In this document: piece by piece, positions 44,549 through 53,906 of the stretch
Position numbering within the stretch: position 1 is the stretch's first letter
How the letters are laid out: the number at the start of each line of letters is the position of its first letter
Source: Methanomassiliicoccaceae archaeon
GTDB taxonomy: Archaea; Thermoplasmatota; Thermoplasmata; Methanomassiliicoccales; Methanomethylophilaceae
Reading direction: 5' to 3'
DNA: 64,000 nucleotides
NCBI GenBank assembly: GCA_034928305.1
Contig: JAYFOZ010000002.1
Coordinates: 593,182-657,181 of the forward strand
Notes under the pieces: model-generated
Databases searched by the model: none
Told to the model about the DNA's origin: nothing
Seen by the model: only the letters and a program-made list of their open reading frames with translations
Position numbers and translations under genes: made by a program

Positions 44549-45484
44549 TCAACCGCTTAAAACTGCGCCCTTCTTTTCTTTCGGCCATATCTTTTCGCTG
44601 TAGGTCGTGAATATCGTGAACCAGATAGTTTCCATTATGAGGGATATGGCGCAAGGTACTGCGGCCTCGGTCATCCCTGCGAGGAGCACCATGCTTAGGG
44701 AAACAGCCATCCCGGAGTTTTTCCATACCGTGAATAAGATGTATATCATCCCCATGTCGCGGCTCACTGCCGATTTTTTCAGAATATATGTCGCGACGAT
44801 GCCGAGCACGAATATCTTAACAAAACATGCGAGGATTATCCAGAGCACTATGTCGAGCTCCGAGATTATGTAATCCCTGTTCGACCCGAGTGCCAGAAAC
44901 ATCAAAAAGAACATCATGACGTTGATGAATACGATCTTTCCGCGCCGCGGAAGGGAAAATCTCTTTAACACCTGAGACGCGACCAATGGTATCGCGATGA
45001 AAAGCGCTATGTACCGCAATACTTCCAGCGGGCTCACTGCCGAACCCAAAAGGGCCCAACTTATCAGAGGAGTTATCGCCAGGGCCGAGATGTAGATCGC
45101 ACTGGTCATCAGGACCGTCGCCTTGGTGTCACCGTTAAGGTAGAGGGATGCGGAAACGACGGAAACCGCAGATGGCACAGACGCTAGCATGACCCAGCCA
45201 TACCATATCGCTGTGCTTGTCGGTATGAACATCGAACCGATGAATATCGTTATCGCGGAATTTACGACAAAACAGCAGACTATTCCCCAAAGTATAGGTT
45301 TCCGGTAACTTTTCATATCTTCCTTGCGGAAGGTCAGCCCATCCAGGGAAACGCTCATCTGCATTATGAGCACGATTATCATTACGGACGATGCGACCTG
45401 CCCTATGGAACCGAACAGCAGACCTGCGATGAATCCCAATGATATCCAGACTTTGAGATCCGCAAAGACATCGATAAGGGCCAT
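44549..45484 (-). CDS. Bile acid:sodium symporter (BASS) family transporter
   Basis: A 311-residue membrane protein with about ten helices. VVSASLYLNGDTKATVLMTS in the middle and TVWKNSGMAVSLSMVL near residue 265 match the crossover segments of BASS/ACR3-like carriers. The substrate (an organic anion or arsenite-like ion) cannot be decided. The frame ends close to tRNA-Ser. Confidence 0.87.
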   Translation of the reverse strand: MALIDVFADLKVWISLGFIAGLLFGSIGQVASSVMIIVLIMQMSVSLDGLTFRKEDMKSYRKPILWGIVCCFVVNSAITIFIGSMFIPTSTAIWYGWVMLASVPSAVSVVSASLYLNGDTKATVLMTSAIYISALAITPLISWALLGSAVSPLEVLRYIALFIAIPLVASQVLKRFSLPRRGKIVFINVMMFFLMFLALGSNRDYIISELDIVLWIILACFVKIFVLGIVATYILKKSAVSRDMGMIYILFTVWKNSGMAVSLSMVLLAGMTEAAVPCAISLIMETIWFTIFTTYSEKIWPKEKKGAVLSG

Positions 45485-45796
45485 CGTAACATACCAGAAC
45501 CACGTTGGATTTATTCTTTATCATTTTGATATTGCTTTGGCGTTCTTTTATACTGCAGTTGAGCCCTCGGTTGGATCTCGTTCATCGGCTCTTCCTTTCT
45601 ACCGTCATCACCGGAGGCTGCTGAAACATATCACAGATGCGAAGCCATTGGACCAGATCGGTTACAGCAAAGAGATGCGCATATTATGAGGGCAAAAATA
45701 TCAGAGTCGCACCATTATTCACCCACATGGGTTTGTATCTTTGGCAATATATTTAAAAAACGCAACATTGTTTATTCATAAAGGATATAAGCTGCC
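45485..45796. other. Intergenic stretch without a supported gene
   Basis: No frame here shows a recognisable product. It is A+T-rich, contains a run TTTAAAAAACG near 45752 that could be a TATA box for the broken doc gene, and joins decayed DNA to the right. Confidence 0.5.
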
Positions 45797-46032
45797 GTGC
45801 TGAAGATAACTCCTGAGCTCGTCATCAGACTTCACAGGATCGCCACCGCCACCCGTTCATGGAAGGAAACAAGCGCACAGCCTTCATGACCGCTGCATTG
45901 ATCATATAGTGCGATACAGAATACATAATCCAGAATAACACCGACGAGAACGATAGATTCGTCAGAGCTGTAGCGTCAGATATTAAAGAAGAATCACGTC
46001 ATTCGCTCAAGGATTTGAGCGTGCTGCTGTAA
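45797..46032 (+). pseudogene. Broken Doc/Fic-family toxin gene
   Basis: Frame 1 from GTG 45797 reads LKITPELVIRLHRIA, the Doc N-terminus. It shifts frame near 45850 into HPFMEGNKRTAFMTAALII, the Fic/Doc active-site motif HPFx[DE]GNKR. The roughly 40 residues that normally separate these parts are missing. The second frame contains an in-frame TAG at 45907 and then continues CDTEYIIQNNTDENDRF to TAA at 46030. The frameshift and deletion make it a relic. The TAG alone would not prove decay in a UAG-decoding archaeon. Confidence 0.8.
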
Positions 46033-46208
46033 TACGATGCCAATTTGTGAATCGTAGCGTCATCTACACCGGATTCCTCTTTAATGAACGAGCTTATCGG
46101 AGCTTCGAAAGATATCTCGGGGGCGAAACGCAAACAATATGTTGCAAAATTGGTACAAGACTCGCTACCGCTCATCGTTACGAACACAATCCTGTCATTC
46201 TGCTCCAT
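45999..46208 (-). CDS. Small hypothetical protein overlapping the doc relic
   Basis: A 69-residue frame, MEQNDRIVFVTMSGSESCTN to TLKSLSE, on the strand opposite doc. GAGGTGG lies five bases before the ATG, which favours real translation. No known domain. It overlaps the last 34 bases of the doc relic tail to tail. It could be a remnant of the toxin-antitoxin region or an unrelated small protein. Confidence 0.45.
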   Translation of the reverse strand: MEQNDRIVFVTMSGSESCTNFATYCLRFAPEISFEAPISSFIKEESGVDDATIHKLASYYSSTLKSLSE

Positions 46209-46358
46209 ATTTCCCACCTCTGTCGTATTTGGTTACCCACCCAATACTGACCGTTGCTACGTTGCAGACGATACTTAAATTGTTCCCCCTGACGGCACTT
46301 ATCATAGCATTCGATACATAGTGACTCCTGAGATCATCGCTTTCCACCAAATCAACTC

Positions 46359-48437
46359 TCAGGTCAGGTTCTCAGCAGAATCGGTCTTTTCAAAGAACCG
46401 CTCTGCGTCAGCGATAGGGTCCTTGGTCAGACGTGCGTCCAGATCGGAAGCGTATCTCGCGGCGCGTTTGTCCATGATCACGCACATGCCCCTGTCGGTC
46501 TCGTTTCGTATCAGACGTCCGATAGCCTGCTTTATCTTTCTTGTGGCCGGGGCCTCGCTGACGAACTTCCATCCCGAACCCTGGCCGAACCTTGTATCAT
46601 ATAGTTCGGAAAGCGCGTTGGCCTCCAGCGAGGGAGGCGGATAAGGTATCCCGATTATAACCGCCAGAGAAAGCTCCTCGCCGGGAAAGTCCATTCCTTC
46701 TGCTATGGACCCCCCCATTACGCTGAAGAATACTCCGTCACGCCCTTTTTTGAACTGTGCCAGCTCTTCCATTGTACGGCGTGGCTGACCGGAGCATTCC
46801 CAATACATCGGCCGGGTTATGTCCCGCTCCAGGAACGGCCTCATCTTGTTCATTGTTCCGTAAGATGTAAAGAAAACGAGAGTGTTCTTGTTGACAGCAT
46901 TGCAGAGCTTGGCGGTCCTGCGCTCTATCCTGGAGAAGATGCTGGGATCCTTTTTCATCTCGTCATATTTTGTGGTGACATCGTTCATGTAGACGACGAG
47001 GCGGTTCTCTCTTGGAAACGGGGACGGGTAGGTCTTGCTTACCGTCCCTGTAGGAAGCCCCATTGTCTTGACATACTGTTCCAAGGGGCGCAGGGTACCG
47101 GACATGTGCACCCCGCCGTCCAGGCCCCGCATGAAGTCCGACACGTCGGTCGGTTCCACGCATGCCGCGTAAAGATAATCCCCGTCTTCGCCGGCCTTTA
47201 TCGATTTGATGTAGTTGCTTCCCGTGGCGCCAAGCCAGCTCTGCAGAGATATTGCCAGCGTATCTATGTCCGATACCTTGCGGTCGTCGCTCTCTGACAG
47301 CAGCACCGTCCTCTCGGAACCTATGTTAGCCATGTTTGATATGGCGACATCCAAGCTTTTCTCGCCGATATCGTATTTCTGGGTCAGCCCTTCCTTGAGG
47401 ACGTCCCTTTCTATGATCTCCTCTTTTTTTCCAAGTTCCAGCTTATCGACGGCAGTTTTCTTGATGATTGACTTTGTCTGCTTTAGGAAATCCTCGAGTT
47501 TTATCCCCTCACCTATTGAGGTGGCCTTGAAGGTTGTGCATTCGTCTATCGCCGCATCCACCATTTTGACCGATATGCGGAAGCTCTCCTGCTCCCTTGC
47601 CGCATCGATTATGTTGTGGGCCTCGTCGACTATCACCACGATGTCTTTACTGTCTACGTCCATGTTGCCCATGAACGTATCCCGTATGTTGTCCGAGAGG
47701 ATGTGGATATAGGGCGCCACGACTACGTCGGCAGACTTCATTATCACCTTTTTAGCCTCGTAGGGGCACACGCCCCTGGCCTCGCAATAATTGTCCAGCT
47801 GATCGGATGTCGGGAATTGGGTCCTGCAGTAATCCCATACTGCCTCGATCATCTGGTTCGTACGCCCGTAATATTTGCATTTGTCCCCCTTTCCCCGCTT
47901 GCGGTTCTCGCACAGCGAGGAAAGGACGTTCGCGGGAAGCGACTCGTTCCTGAAAAGGAGGCACGAACGTCCGCGCCCCGTTATCGGGAGGCCCGAAACG
48001 GGCCTAACCCTGGATATGGCCTTAAGCTCGCTCATCACCTGATTGCTCTGAGATACCGTTCGTGTGAGGTAAACGACCTTCTTCTTCCTGGGAATGGCGT
48101 GCTCCAGCGCGGCCGATAAGGAAACTATGGTCTTGCCTGTACCGGTCCCGGATTCCATTACGATATGGCGGGAGGAGTCCAGACAGCCCCTGATGTCGCT
48201 GATTATCGATATCTGCCCGGGGCGCGGGACGTACGGTAGGTACGGGGCAGCCTCGTTCTCGGTTTCGGCGAACGCCGGAGTGTCTTCGACGAATGTGTCT
48301 TCGCTGCCGTCTTCCGTTTCCAGAAGACAGCTCTGCGCGCTGACGGCGTCCTCGCTCAACCGGGTGCCGCAGATGCGGCAACGTTCAGCTCCCGGAAGGT
48401 TCAGGCTTCTACAGCGTTTGCAGAACAGACCTTGCAT
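46359..48437 (-). CDS. XPD/DinG-like superfamily 2 helicase with N-terminal zinc ribbon
   Basis: 692 residues. A zinc ribbon CKRCRSLNLPGAERCRICG (residues 6-24) and an acidic linker precede the helicase core: Walker A ESGTGTGKT, an Fe-S-domain cysteine set (SCLLF, SLCEN, DKCKYY, GVCPYE), the DEAH box VIVDEAHN and the C-terminal motif VI QAIGRLIRNETD. 5'-3' DNA unwinding in repair is the family role. The ribbon is an added module not found in standard XPD. Confidence 0.92.
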   Translation of the reverse strand: MQGLFCKRCRSLNLPGAERCRICGTRLSEDAVSAQSCLLETEDGSEDTFVEDTPAFAETENEAAPYLPYVPRPGQISIISDIRGCLDSSRHIVMESGTGTGKTIVSLSAALEHAIPRKKKVVYLTRTVSQSNQVMSELKAISRVRPVSGLPITGRGRSCLLFRNESLPANVLSSLCENRKRGKGDKCKYYGRTNQMIEAVWDYCRTQFPTSDQLDNYCEARGVCPYEAKKVIMKSADVVVAPYIHILSDNIRDTFMGNMDVDSKDIVVIVDEAHNIIDAAREQESFRISVKMVDAAIDECTTFKATSIGEGIKLEDFLKQTKSIIKKTAVDKLELGKKEEIIERDVLKEGLTQKYDIGEKSLDVAISNMANIGSERTVLLSESDDRKVSDIDTLAISLQSWLGATGSNYIKSIKAGEDGDYLYAACVEPTDVSDFMRGLDGGVHMSGTLRPLEQYVKTMGLPTGTVSKTYPSPFPRENRLVVYMNDVTTKYDEMKKDPSIFSRIERRTAKLCNAVNKNTLVFFTSYGTMNKMRPFLERDITRPMYWECSGQPRRTMEELAQFKKGRDGVFFSVMGGSIAEGMDFPGEELSLAVIIGIPYPPPSLEANALSELYDTRFGQGSGWKFVSEAPATRKIKQAIGRLIRNETDRGMCVIMDKRAARYASDLDARLTKDPIADAERFFEKTDSAENLT

Positions 48438-48515
48438 AATTCGGATAATGCCGTCCCTGTTATAACCGTTCCCCGGGGTCCCCCGAATGTTCCGAAAGTA
48501 TGAGGTCCGCCTGGA

Positions 48516-49433
48516 TCAGGGGTGCTCTTCGTCGTCCTCGGCGAATTTGACCGCCGCTTTGCCGATGTTCAGCTCCAGCGCGCGAAGGAGATGCTTTTCC
48601 GCCTCTCCGGACTCGTTCATCCCCATGAGCACCTCGGAAACCTCCCTGTGGACCTGCATAAGCAACTCCCTGGTCTCCGGACGGTGGAACGAAAGCATCA
48701 CTTCCAATATCGCGATGGCGGCCTCATAGTCCCTGACGGCGTCCTCGAACGATTCGTCTTCGACCTCCAGGTCCCCTCTCGACACAAGTGCGAATATCAG
48801 CGCCATCTCGTCATCGAGGGAGTTTTCGCCCATGAGCTCCTGGCAGACGGATATGGAACGGTCATAGTAATGGAGGGATTCCTCTTTTCTGCCCATTTCG
48901 TGCTCGGCCTGCCCCATCAGATTCAGGGCTTCGACGTAACGGTTCCTGGACCATGTATCATTCTTGTCGAACAGCATCTTCTCCGCTTTGACGATGAACG
49001 GTTCCAGGTTTCCCGGATATCCTTCGTCCAAGAGGTCTTCGGCACATGAAATGCACATTTTTACGATGCCCCGCTGGTCGAAATGCCTCGAGCTCGAATT
49101 GAGGTCGTCCAGACGTTCCGACGCTGTGGCATAGTCCTCGGCCATTCCTGCGGCCCCGTCGGATGTTTGGATCTCGCCCCTCGAAACGTATGCCTTTACA
49201 TAGGTGCCGGCATCGACTTTTTCCCCAAGAGATCCCATGATGTCCATGATTTCTTCTGCATCGTCGAAGTCCGTCATCGCCGAAATGAAAGAGTCCATCA
49301 TCGAAAGGACGCATCCTCTGTTCACGTATGCTTCGAGAAGCTGCTCGTTGGTCCCGTTCTCCTCGTACTCTTCCACCTTTCTATTGTAATCTTCAAGTGC
49401 CTCTTCGAGGTGCCGATCGGACTTTCTCATCAC
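48516..49433 (-). CDS. TPR-repeat protein
   Basis: A 305-residue helical, acidic protein with repeated TPR-like pairs, for example ALNLMGQAEHEMGRKEESLHYYDRSI and EDAVRDYEAAIAILEVML. It has no membrane segment and no catalytic motif. Probably a scaffold; partner unknown. It lies 78 bases upstream of the helicase on the same strand. Confidence 0.8.
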   Translation of the reverse strand: MMRKSDRHLEEALEDYNRKVEEYEENGTNEQLLEAYVNRGCVLSMMDSFISAMTDFDDAEEIMDIMGSLGEKVDAGTYVKAYVSRGEIQTSDGAAGMAEDYATASERLDDLNSSSRHFDQRGIVKMCISCAEDLLDEGYPGNLEPFIVKAEKMLFDKNDTWSRNRYVEALNLMGQAEHEMGRKEESLHYYDRSISVCQELMGENSLDDEMALIFALVSRGDLEVEDESFEDAVRDYEAAIAILEVMLSFHRPETRELLMQVHREVSEVLMGMNESGEAEKHLLRALELNIGKAAVKFAEDDEEHP

Positions 49434-49547
49434 CCACGATGATAACGGAGGATGCTAAAAAGCATTGCAGTCGCAACAGCATCGGAATAGCGCCGTTATT
49501 TTGTCATTCACAGAAGTTTTTATTAGTTTGTCGCAATGCGTTGCGAT

Positions 49548-50435
49548 ATGGCCCAAAAGAAGGTCGTCGCAATCCATGACATCTCATGCTACGGAAGATG
49601 TTCGCTTACTGTAGCTCTGCCGATCCTTTCGGCCGCCGGCATCAACACCCCGGTCATCCCGACCGCGGTCCTGTCGACATACGTCGGACCGTTTCCGAAA
49701 TTCACATACCGGGATATGACGGAGGATATCATTCCGATCGTCGAGCACTGGAAAGATATGGGCTTCGAATTCGACGCAATATACACAGGGTTCCTGGGCT
49801 CCAAGGACCAGGTCGACGTGGTCAGAAGGGCTATCGCCATGCTGAAGGGACCGGACACCAAAGTGTACGTGGACCCCGTCATGGCCGACAACGGCGAACT
49901 GTACTCGACGTTCGGCCCCGACTTCCCGCCCGAGATGCGCAAGCTGTGCGGGGACGCCGACATAATAATGCCGAACATCACAGAACTGACACTAATGCTC
50001 GGAGAACCGTACAAAGAAGGCCCCTACTCCGAAGAATATATTATGGGCCTGCTCAGGAAGTCGGAAGTCCTCGGGGCCGGAAAGGTGGTGCTCACCGGCG
50101 TATATTTCGACGAAACGGAGCTCGGGACCGCAGCGTACGACTGCAAGACCCATCAGGTGCAGTACGTGATGAAGGAGCGCATACCGGGATACTATCACGG
50201 CACGGGGGACATCTTCGGTTCGGGGCTGGTTGCGGCCTTGGTCCACGGATGGTCGCTTCCCGATGCGGTCGATATCACCGAGGACCTGACCATCTCAAGC
50301 ATCCGTAAGTCCGTCGAGGACAAAGAAGACATCAAGAACGGCGTCAATTTCGAATCGAGCCTGAGCGCTTTCGGCGCCAGGGTCTCCCGCGTCAGAGGCC
50401 ATCGGACAGTGACGGAAAAGAACGACGTTATGTAG
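49548..50435 (+). CDS. pdxY: Pyridoxal/pyridoxamine kinase, ends in TAG
   Basis: A 295-residue ribokinase-fold enzyme with AIHDISCYGRCSLTVALPIL at the N-terminus, YVDPVMADNG for substrate binding and the anion-hole/catalytic motif GTGDIFGSGL. It phosphorylates B6 vitamers. ATG 49548 suits a leaderless transcript from the TTTTTATTA box near 49515; ATG 49536 is in frame too. It is the only intact gene here that ends in TAG, and the reading frame continues through that codon into the next gene. Confidence 0.93.
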   Translation: MAQKKVVAIHDISCYGRCSLTVALPILSAAGINTPVIPTAVLSTYVGPFPKFTYRDMTEDIIPIVEHWKDMGFEFDAIYTGFLGSKDQVDVVRRAIAMLKGPDTKVYVDPVMADNGELYSTFGPDFPPEMRKLCGDADIIMPNITELTLMLGEPYKEGPYSEEYIMGLLRKSEVLGAGKVVLTGVYFDETELGTAAYDCKTHQVQYVMKERIPGYYHGTGDIFGSGLVAALVHGWSLPDAVDITEDLTISSIRKSVEDKEDIKNGVNFESSLSAFGARVSRVRGHRTVTEKNDVM

Positions 50436-50444
50436 ACAAGCTCG

Positions 50445-50891
50445 ATGGCATCCGAAATCTGGCATGAGGCCTACGCGGACATGGTGACCGATGCTCAGAT
50501 CGAATACATGCTTGAAAAGAATCTGTCAACGGGATCGATCGGAAAGCAGATCTCCGAAGGCACGGTCTATGAGTTAATTGTAGAAAACGGCAAGGACGTG
50601 GGGTTCATTGCGTATAAAAAGGACGACGGAAGGCTGTTCCTAAGTAAATTCTACATAAAGAAGGACTACAGAGGATCCGGTCTTGCCAAGTACTCTTTAC
50701 GGCATATCGTGGATATCGCCGAGAGGATGGGGCTCAGGTCCATCTATCTGACGGTCCACAGGAAAAACGCCAGGGCGATCTCCGCCTACGAGCACATGGG
50801 ATTCGTCGCCTTGGAGGACGTCGATAGGGATATCGGGAACGGATTCTTGATGTGCGACCATATCATGGAGCTGCCCGTCGGCAAGAGCTGA
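50445..50891 (+). CDS. GNAT-family N-acetyltransferase
   Basis: A 148-residue protein. FLSKFYIKKDYRGSGLAKYSL holds the acetyl-CoA loop (RGSGLA), and HRKNARAISAYEHMGF is the C-terminal GNAT signature. It starts nine bases after the pdxY TAG, in the same frame, with no ribosome site visible before its ATG. It may therefore be made by reinitiation or as an extension of the kinase by UAG read-through. Substrate unknown. Confidence 0.92.
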   Translation: MASEIWHEAYADMVTDAQIEYMLEKNLSTGSIGKQISEGTVYELIVENGKDVGFIAYKKDDGRLFLSKFYIKKDYRGSGLAKYSLRHIVDIAERMGLRSIYLTVHRKNARAISAYEHMGFVALEDVDRDIGNGFLMCDHIMELPVGKS

Positions 50892-50916
50892 TATATTATC
50901 GAATCCTTAGGCGTGT

Positions 50917-52191
50917 GTGAACCCCGCCGGCACGGCAGCCGTCCTGTTGACAGTCATATTCGCCGTTACGGCATGTATCAGCCTGGCAACGGACGGATAC
51001 AACGGAGAGAGATCGACCGACGACAGATTACCATACGAAATAACGGTCTCGTACGACGATAATATCGAAACGGTGACCGGGCAGGGCACGTTCGAATACG
51101 GTACGGTCATATCGCTCACAGCGGTCGCAAAACCATATCATGTTGTCGACGAATGGAACGAAGACGGTGCCCTTGTCGGTAACGGAACGTCCATTTCCTA
51201 CACGGTCAGAGGAGATGCAGAGCTCTACGTCAGCTCTGCGATCGAAAAGGATGCGGGCTTCACGTTTACGCAGACCGGATTTGTGGAACCCTTCTCTTTC
51301 ACCTGCTTTGACGTGTTCTCGCCTTATTCGACAGATACGTGGTCGGCGACGGGCATCTGTTCCGACGGCACCGAAGAGGTCCTCGAATGCAACTACTACG
51401 AGGATGCTCCTGGCTCCTGGACCCTCACGGTCGATGGCAATTCCGGAAGGCTCTCCGACCTTCGGAGCATGACCATAACCCACACTTCGTCATATCCCGA
51501 CAGCACTTCGTTCAGCAGCTCCATCGAGACAAGCTCGTACGCATGGAAAAATTACAGCCCGGTCGACGACGCGTACAACGAATACGCTATGTTCTTGGTA
51601 CTCGACGCCGAAAAATTTGACTTGAACGGATTTTTCTCATCGAACTGGAACCGTGCCTATGATAGGCTGTTCCGTTCGATGGAATTATTCGACTATATAA
51701 TCATAGAGGACCCGACGATCGAGACGATCGCCGATAACATCAAAAAAATAACATCCGGGTACACAAGCGACATCGATAAGGTCCAGTGCGCTCTGGACTT
51801 CGTCAGCTTCACTGTGGATTACAGGTACGACGAAGAAAATTACGGCACTGACGAATATTTCGCTACGGCGTATGAGATACTGTATATCAGGTCGGGAGAC
51901 TGCGAAGATACGTCCATACTCTTCGTCTCCATCGCCGAATATATGGGGTACGACGTCTACATGATCCCCATGATCGTGCATATGGGGGGAGGCGTGGTCA
52001 TCCCCGGCCTGGAGGGCAACTTCGACGGATATCCCGGCCTCATGTTCTGCGAGACGACCGATGATCCGGTGATATACGGCCGCGACTCGAGCTGGGAAGT
52101 GGGAGATATCAGCCATTTGGAAGATCATATCCCGAATGCGACCCCCATCCATGTTTCCGTCTTCAGCAACTTAATCAAAATCAATCTATAA
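50917..52191 (+). CDS. Exported transglutaminase-like protein
   Basis: 424 residues from a GTG. The N-terminal hydrophobic segment (residues 5-27) is a signal or anchor. Residues about 40-110 resemble an InlB-type beta repeat (TGQGTFEYGTVISLTAVAKP then WNEDG). A transglutaminase-like core at about 280-350 has YIRSGDCEDTSILF with the catalytic Cys, followed by HMGGGVVI. Acidic and Thr/Ser-rich in the middle. A cell-surface role is inferred. Confidence 0.8.
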   Translation: MNPAGTAAVLLTVIFAVTACISLATDGYNGERSTDDRLPYEITVSYDDNIETVTGQGTFEYGTVISLTAVAKPYHVVDEWNEDGALVGNGTSISYTVRGDAELYVSSAIEKDAGFTFTQTGFVEPFSFTCFDVFSPYSTDTWSATGICSDGTEEVLECNYYEDAPGSWTLTVDGNSGRLSDLRSMTITHTSSYPDSTSFSSSIETSSYAWKNYSPVDDAYNEYAMFLVLDAEKFDLNGFFSSNWNRAYDRLFRSMELFDYIIIEDPTIETIADNIKKITSGYTSDIDKVQCALDFVSFTVDYRYDEENYGTDEYFATAYEILYIRSGDCEDTSILFVSIAEYMGYDVYMIPMIVHMGGGVVIPGLEGNFDGYPGLMFCETTDDPVIYGRDSSWEVGDISHLEDHIPNATPIHVSVFSNLIKINL

Positions 52192-52214
52192 TCTATCAGC
52201 GTTGAACGGCCGAT

Positions 52215-53906
52215 ATGTTCATACCCACCACGTTGCAGGAGGCTAAAGAAAGGGGATGGAAATCCCTCGATATCATCCTGGTATCAGGAGACACATATTA
52301 TGACACATCTTACAGCGGTAGCTCGGTAATCGGTCACTGGCTCATCGATAACGGATACAAGGTGGGGATAATCCCGCAGCCCGGAGAAGGGGATATAGGC
52401 AAGCTCGGGGTTCCCAATTTGTTCTGGTCCGTCTCGGCCGGCTGCGTCGATTCCATGGTCGCCAACCGCACTCCGACCGGAAAGATCAGGAACGACGACG
52501 ACTTCACGCCCGGAGGAATGAACAACAGACGTCCGGACCGGGCCACCATCAGCTATACGAACATGATCAAAAAATTCTGCAAGGACAGACCCATAGTCCT
52601 CGGCGGGATAGAGGCCTCCCTAAGACGGATAGCCCATTACGACGTATGGTCCGATTCTGTCAGGAGAAGCGTACTTTTCGATGCCAAGGCCGACTATATA
52701 ACTTACGGAATGGCAGAATTTTCGAATCTGGCACTTGCCAATGCCTTGCGTGATGGCGAAGATCCTTCGCAGATAAGAGGGATATGCTATATCTCGAAAG
52801 AGCTGAAAGAAGGACATATCGAGCTGCCTTCTTACGAAGAATGTTCCGAAGATATGGAAAAATTCGCCTACGCATACCGTGAATTCTACCACAACTGCGA
52901 CCCGATAACGGCAAAAGGATTGTGCCAGAAGCACGGTAACAGATATCTCGTCCAGAACCCTCCGCAGAGGGACCCTACTACCGAAGAACTGGACAGGATA
53001 TATTCGTCTGATTACGAGAACAAGGTCCACCCTTCGTTCCTGAAAGACGGCCAAGTAAAGGCCGCAGACACCATAAAAAACTCGATAACCACCCATCGCG
53101 GCTGCTACGGAGGATGCAACTACTGCGCCATAGCCGTCCATCAGGGCAGAAGGGTGATCAGCAGGTCCGAGGACTCAATCATAAAAGAGATAGAGAAGTT
53201 CTCCAAAGAAAAAGGCTTCAACGGCATCATCTACGACCTTGGAGGGCCGACCGCCAATATGTACGGGATCGAGTGCAAAAAGAAGATGGAAACGGGGGCG
53301 TGCGAAGACAAGCAGTGCCTGTTCCCCGAAGTATGCCGGTCCCTGCACGTTGACCACACGGCGCAGATGCGCCTGCTGAAAAGGGCCAGGAACGTCCCGG
53401 GCGTCAGGAAGGTGTTCGTGACCTCGGGAATAAGGTACGACATGGTTTTGGCCGACGAAAACAATAAGATCGATTATGTGGACGCAATAGTGAAAAACCA
53501 CGTCTCAGGACAGCTCAAGGTCGCTCCGGAACATTCTTCGGACAGAGTTCTGGCACTTATGGGCAAACCGGGAAAGGGCAGATTGTTGGAATTCAAGGAC
53601 ATGTTCGATGACGCCAACGCGGAGTTCGGCAAGAAGCAGTTCCTCACATACTATCTCATGGCCGCACATCCCGGCTGTATGAAGAGGGACATGGACGAGC
53701 TGAGCAGGTTCTGCGGAACAAAACTTAAAACGAACCCCGAGCAGGTCCAGATATTCACTCCGACGCCCTCGACCGTTTCGACCATGATGTACTGCACCGG
53801 GAGGACTATGGACGGCGACGAAGTGTTCGTCGAACGTACCGATTCGGGCAAACAGGCACAGAAGGACGCCGTCATCAAGAGGGGAGATGGGCACGAAAGA
53901 AGATGA
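52215..53906 (+). CDS. YgiQ-family radical SAM protein
   Basis: A 563-residue protein. The N-terminal domain opens with KSLDIILVSGDTYYDTSYSG and contains a characteristic GGIEASLRRIAHYD. The SAM cluster motif is HRGCYGGCNYCAI, giving CxxxCxxC. The C-terminal region has MLADEN-type loops and APEHSSDRVLALMGKPG. UPF0313/YgiQ proteins are widespread in anaerobes with unknown reaction. The last 20 bases overlap the next gene. Confidence 0.94.
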   Translation: MFIPTTLQEAKERGWKSLDIILVSGDTYYDTSYSGSSVIGHWLIDNGYKVGIIPQPGEGDIGKLGVPNLFWSVSAGCVDSMVANRTPTGKIRNDDDFTPGGMNNRRPDRATISYTNMIKKFCKDRPIVLGGIEASLRRIAHYDVWSDSVRRSVLFDAKADYITYGMAEFSNLALANALRDGEDPSQIRGICYISKELKEGHIELPSYEECSEDMEKFAYAYREFYHNCDPITAKGLCQKHGNRYLVQNPPQRDPTTEELDRIYSSDYENKVHPSFLKDGQVKAADTIKNSITTHRGCYGGCNYCAIAVHQGRRVISRSEDSIIKEIEKFSKEKGFNGIIYDLGGPTANMYGIECKKKMETGACEDKQCLFPEVCRSLHVDHTAQMRLLKRARNVPGVRKVFVTSGIRYDMVLADENNKIDYVDAIVKNHVSGQLKVAPEHSSDRVLALMGKPGKGRLLEFKDMFDDANAEFGKKQFLTYYLMAAHPGCMKRDMDELSRFCGTKLKTNPEQVQIFTPTPSTVSTMMYCTGRTMDGDEVFVERTDSGKQAQKDAVIKRGDGHERR

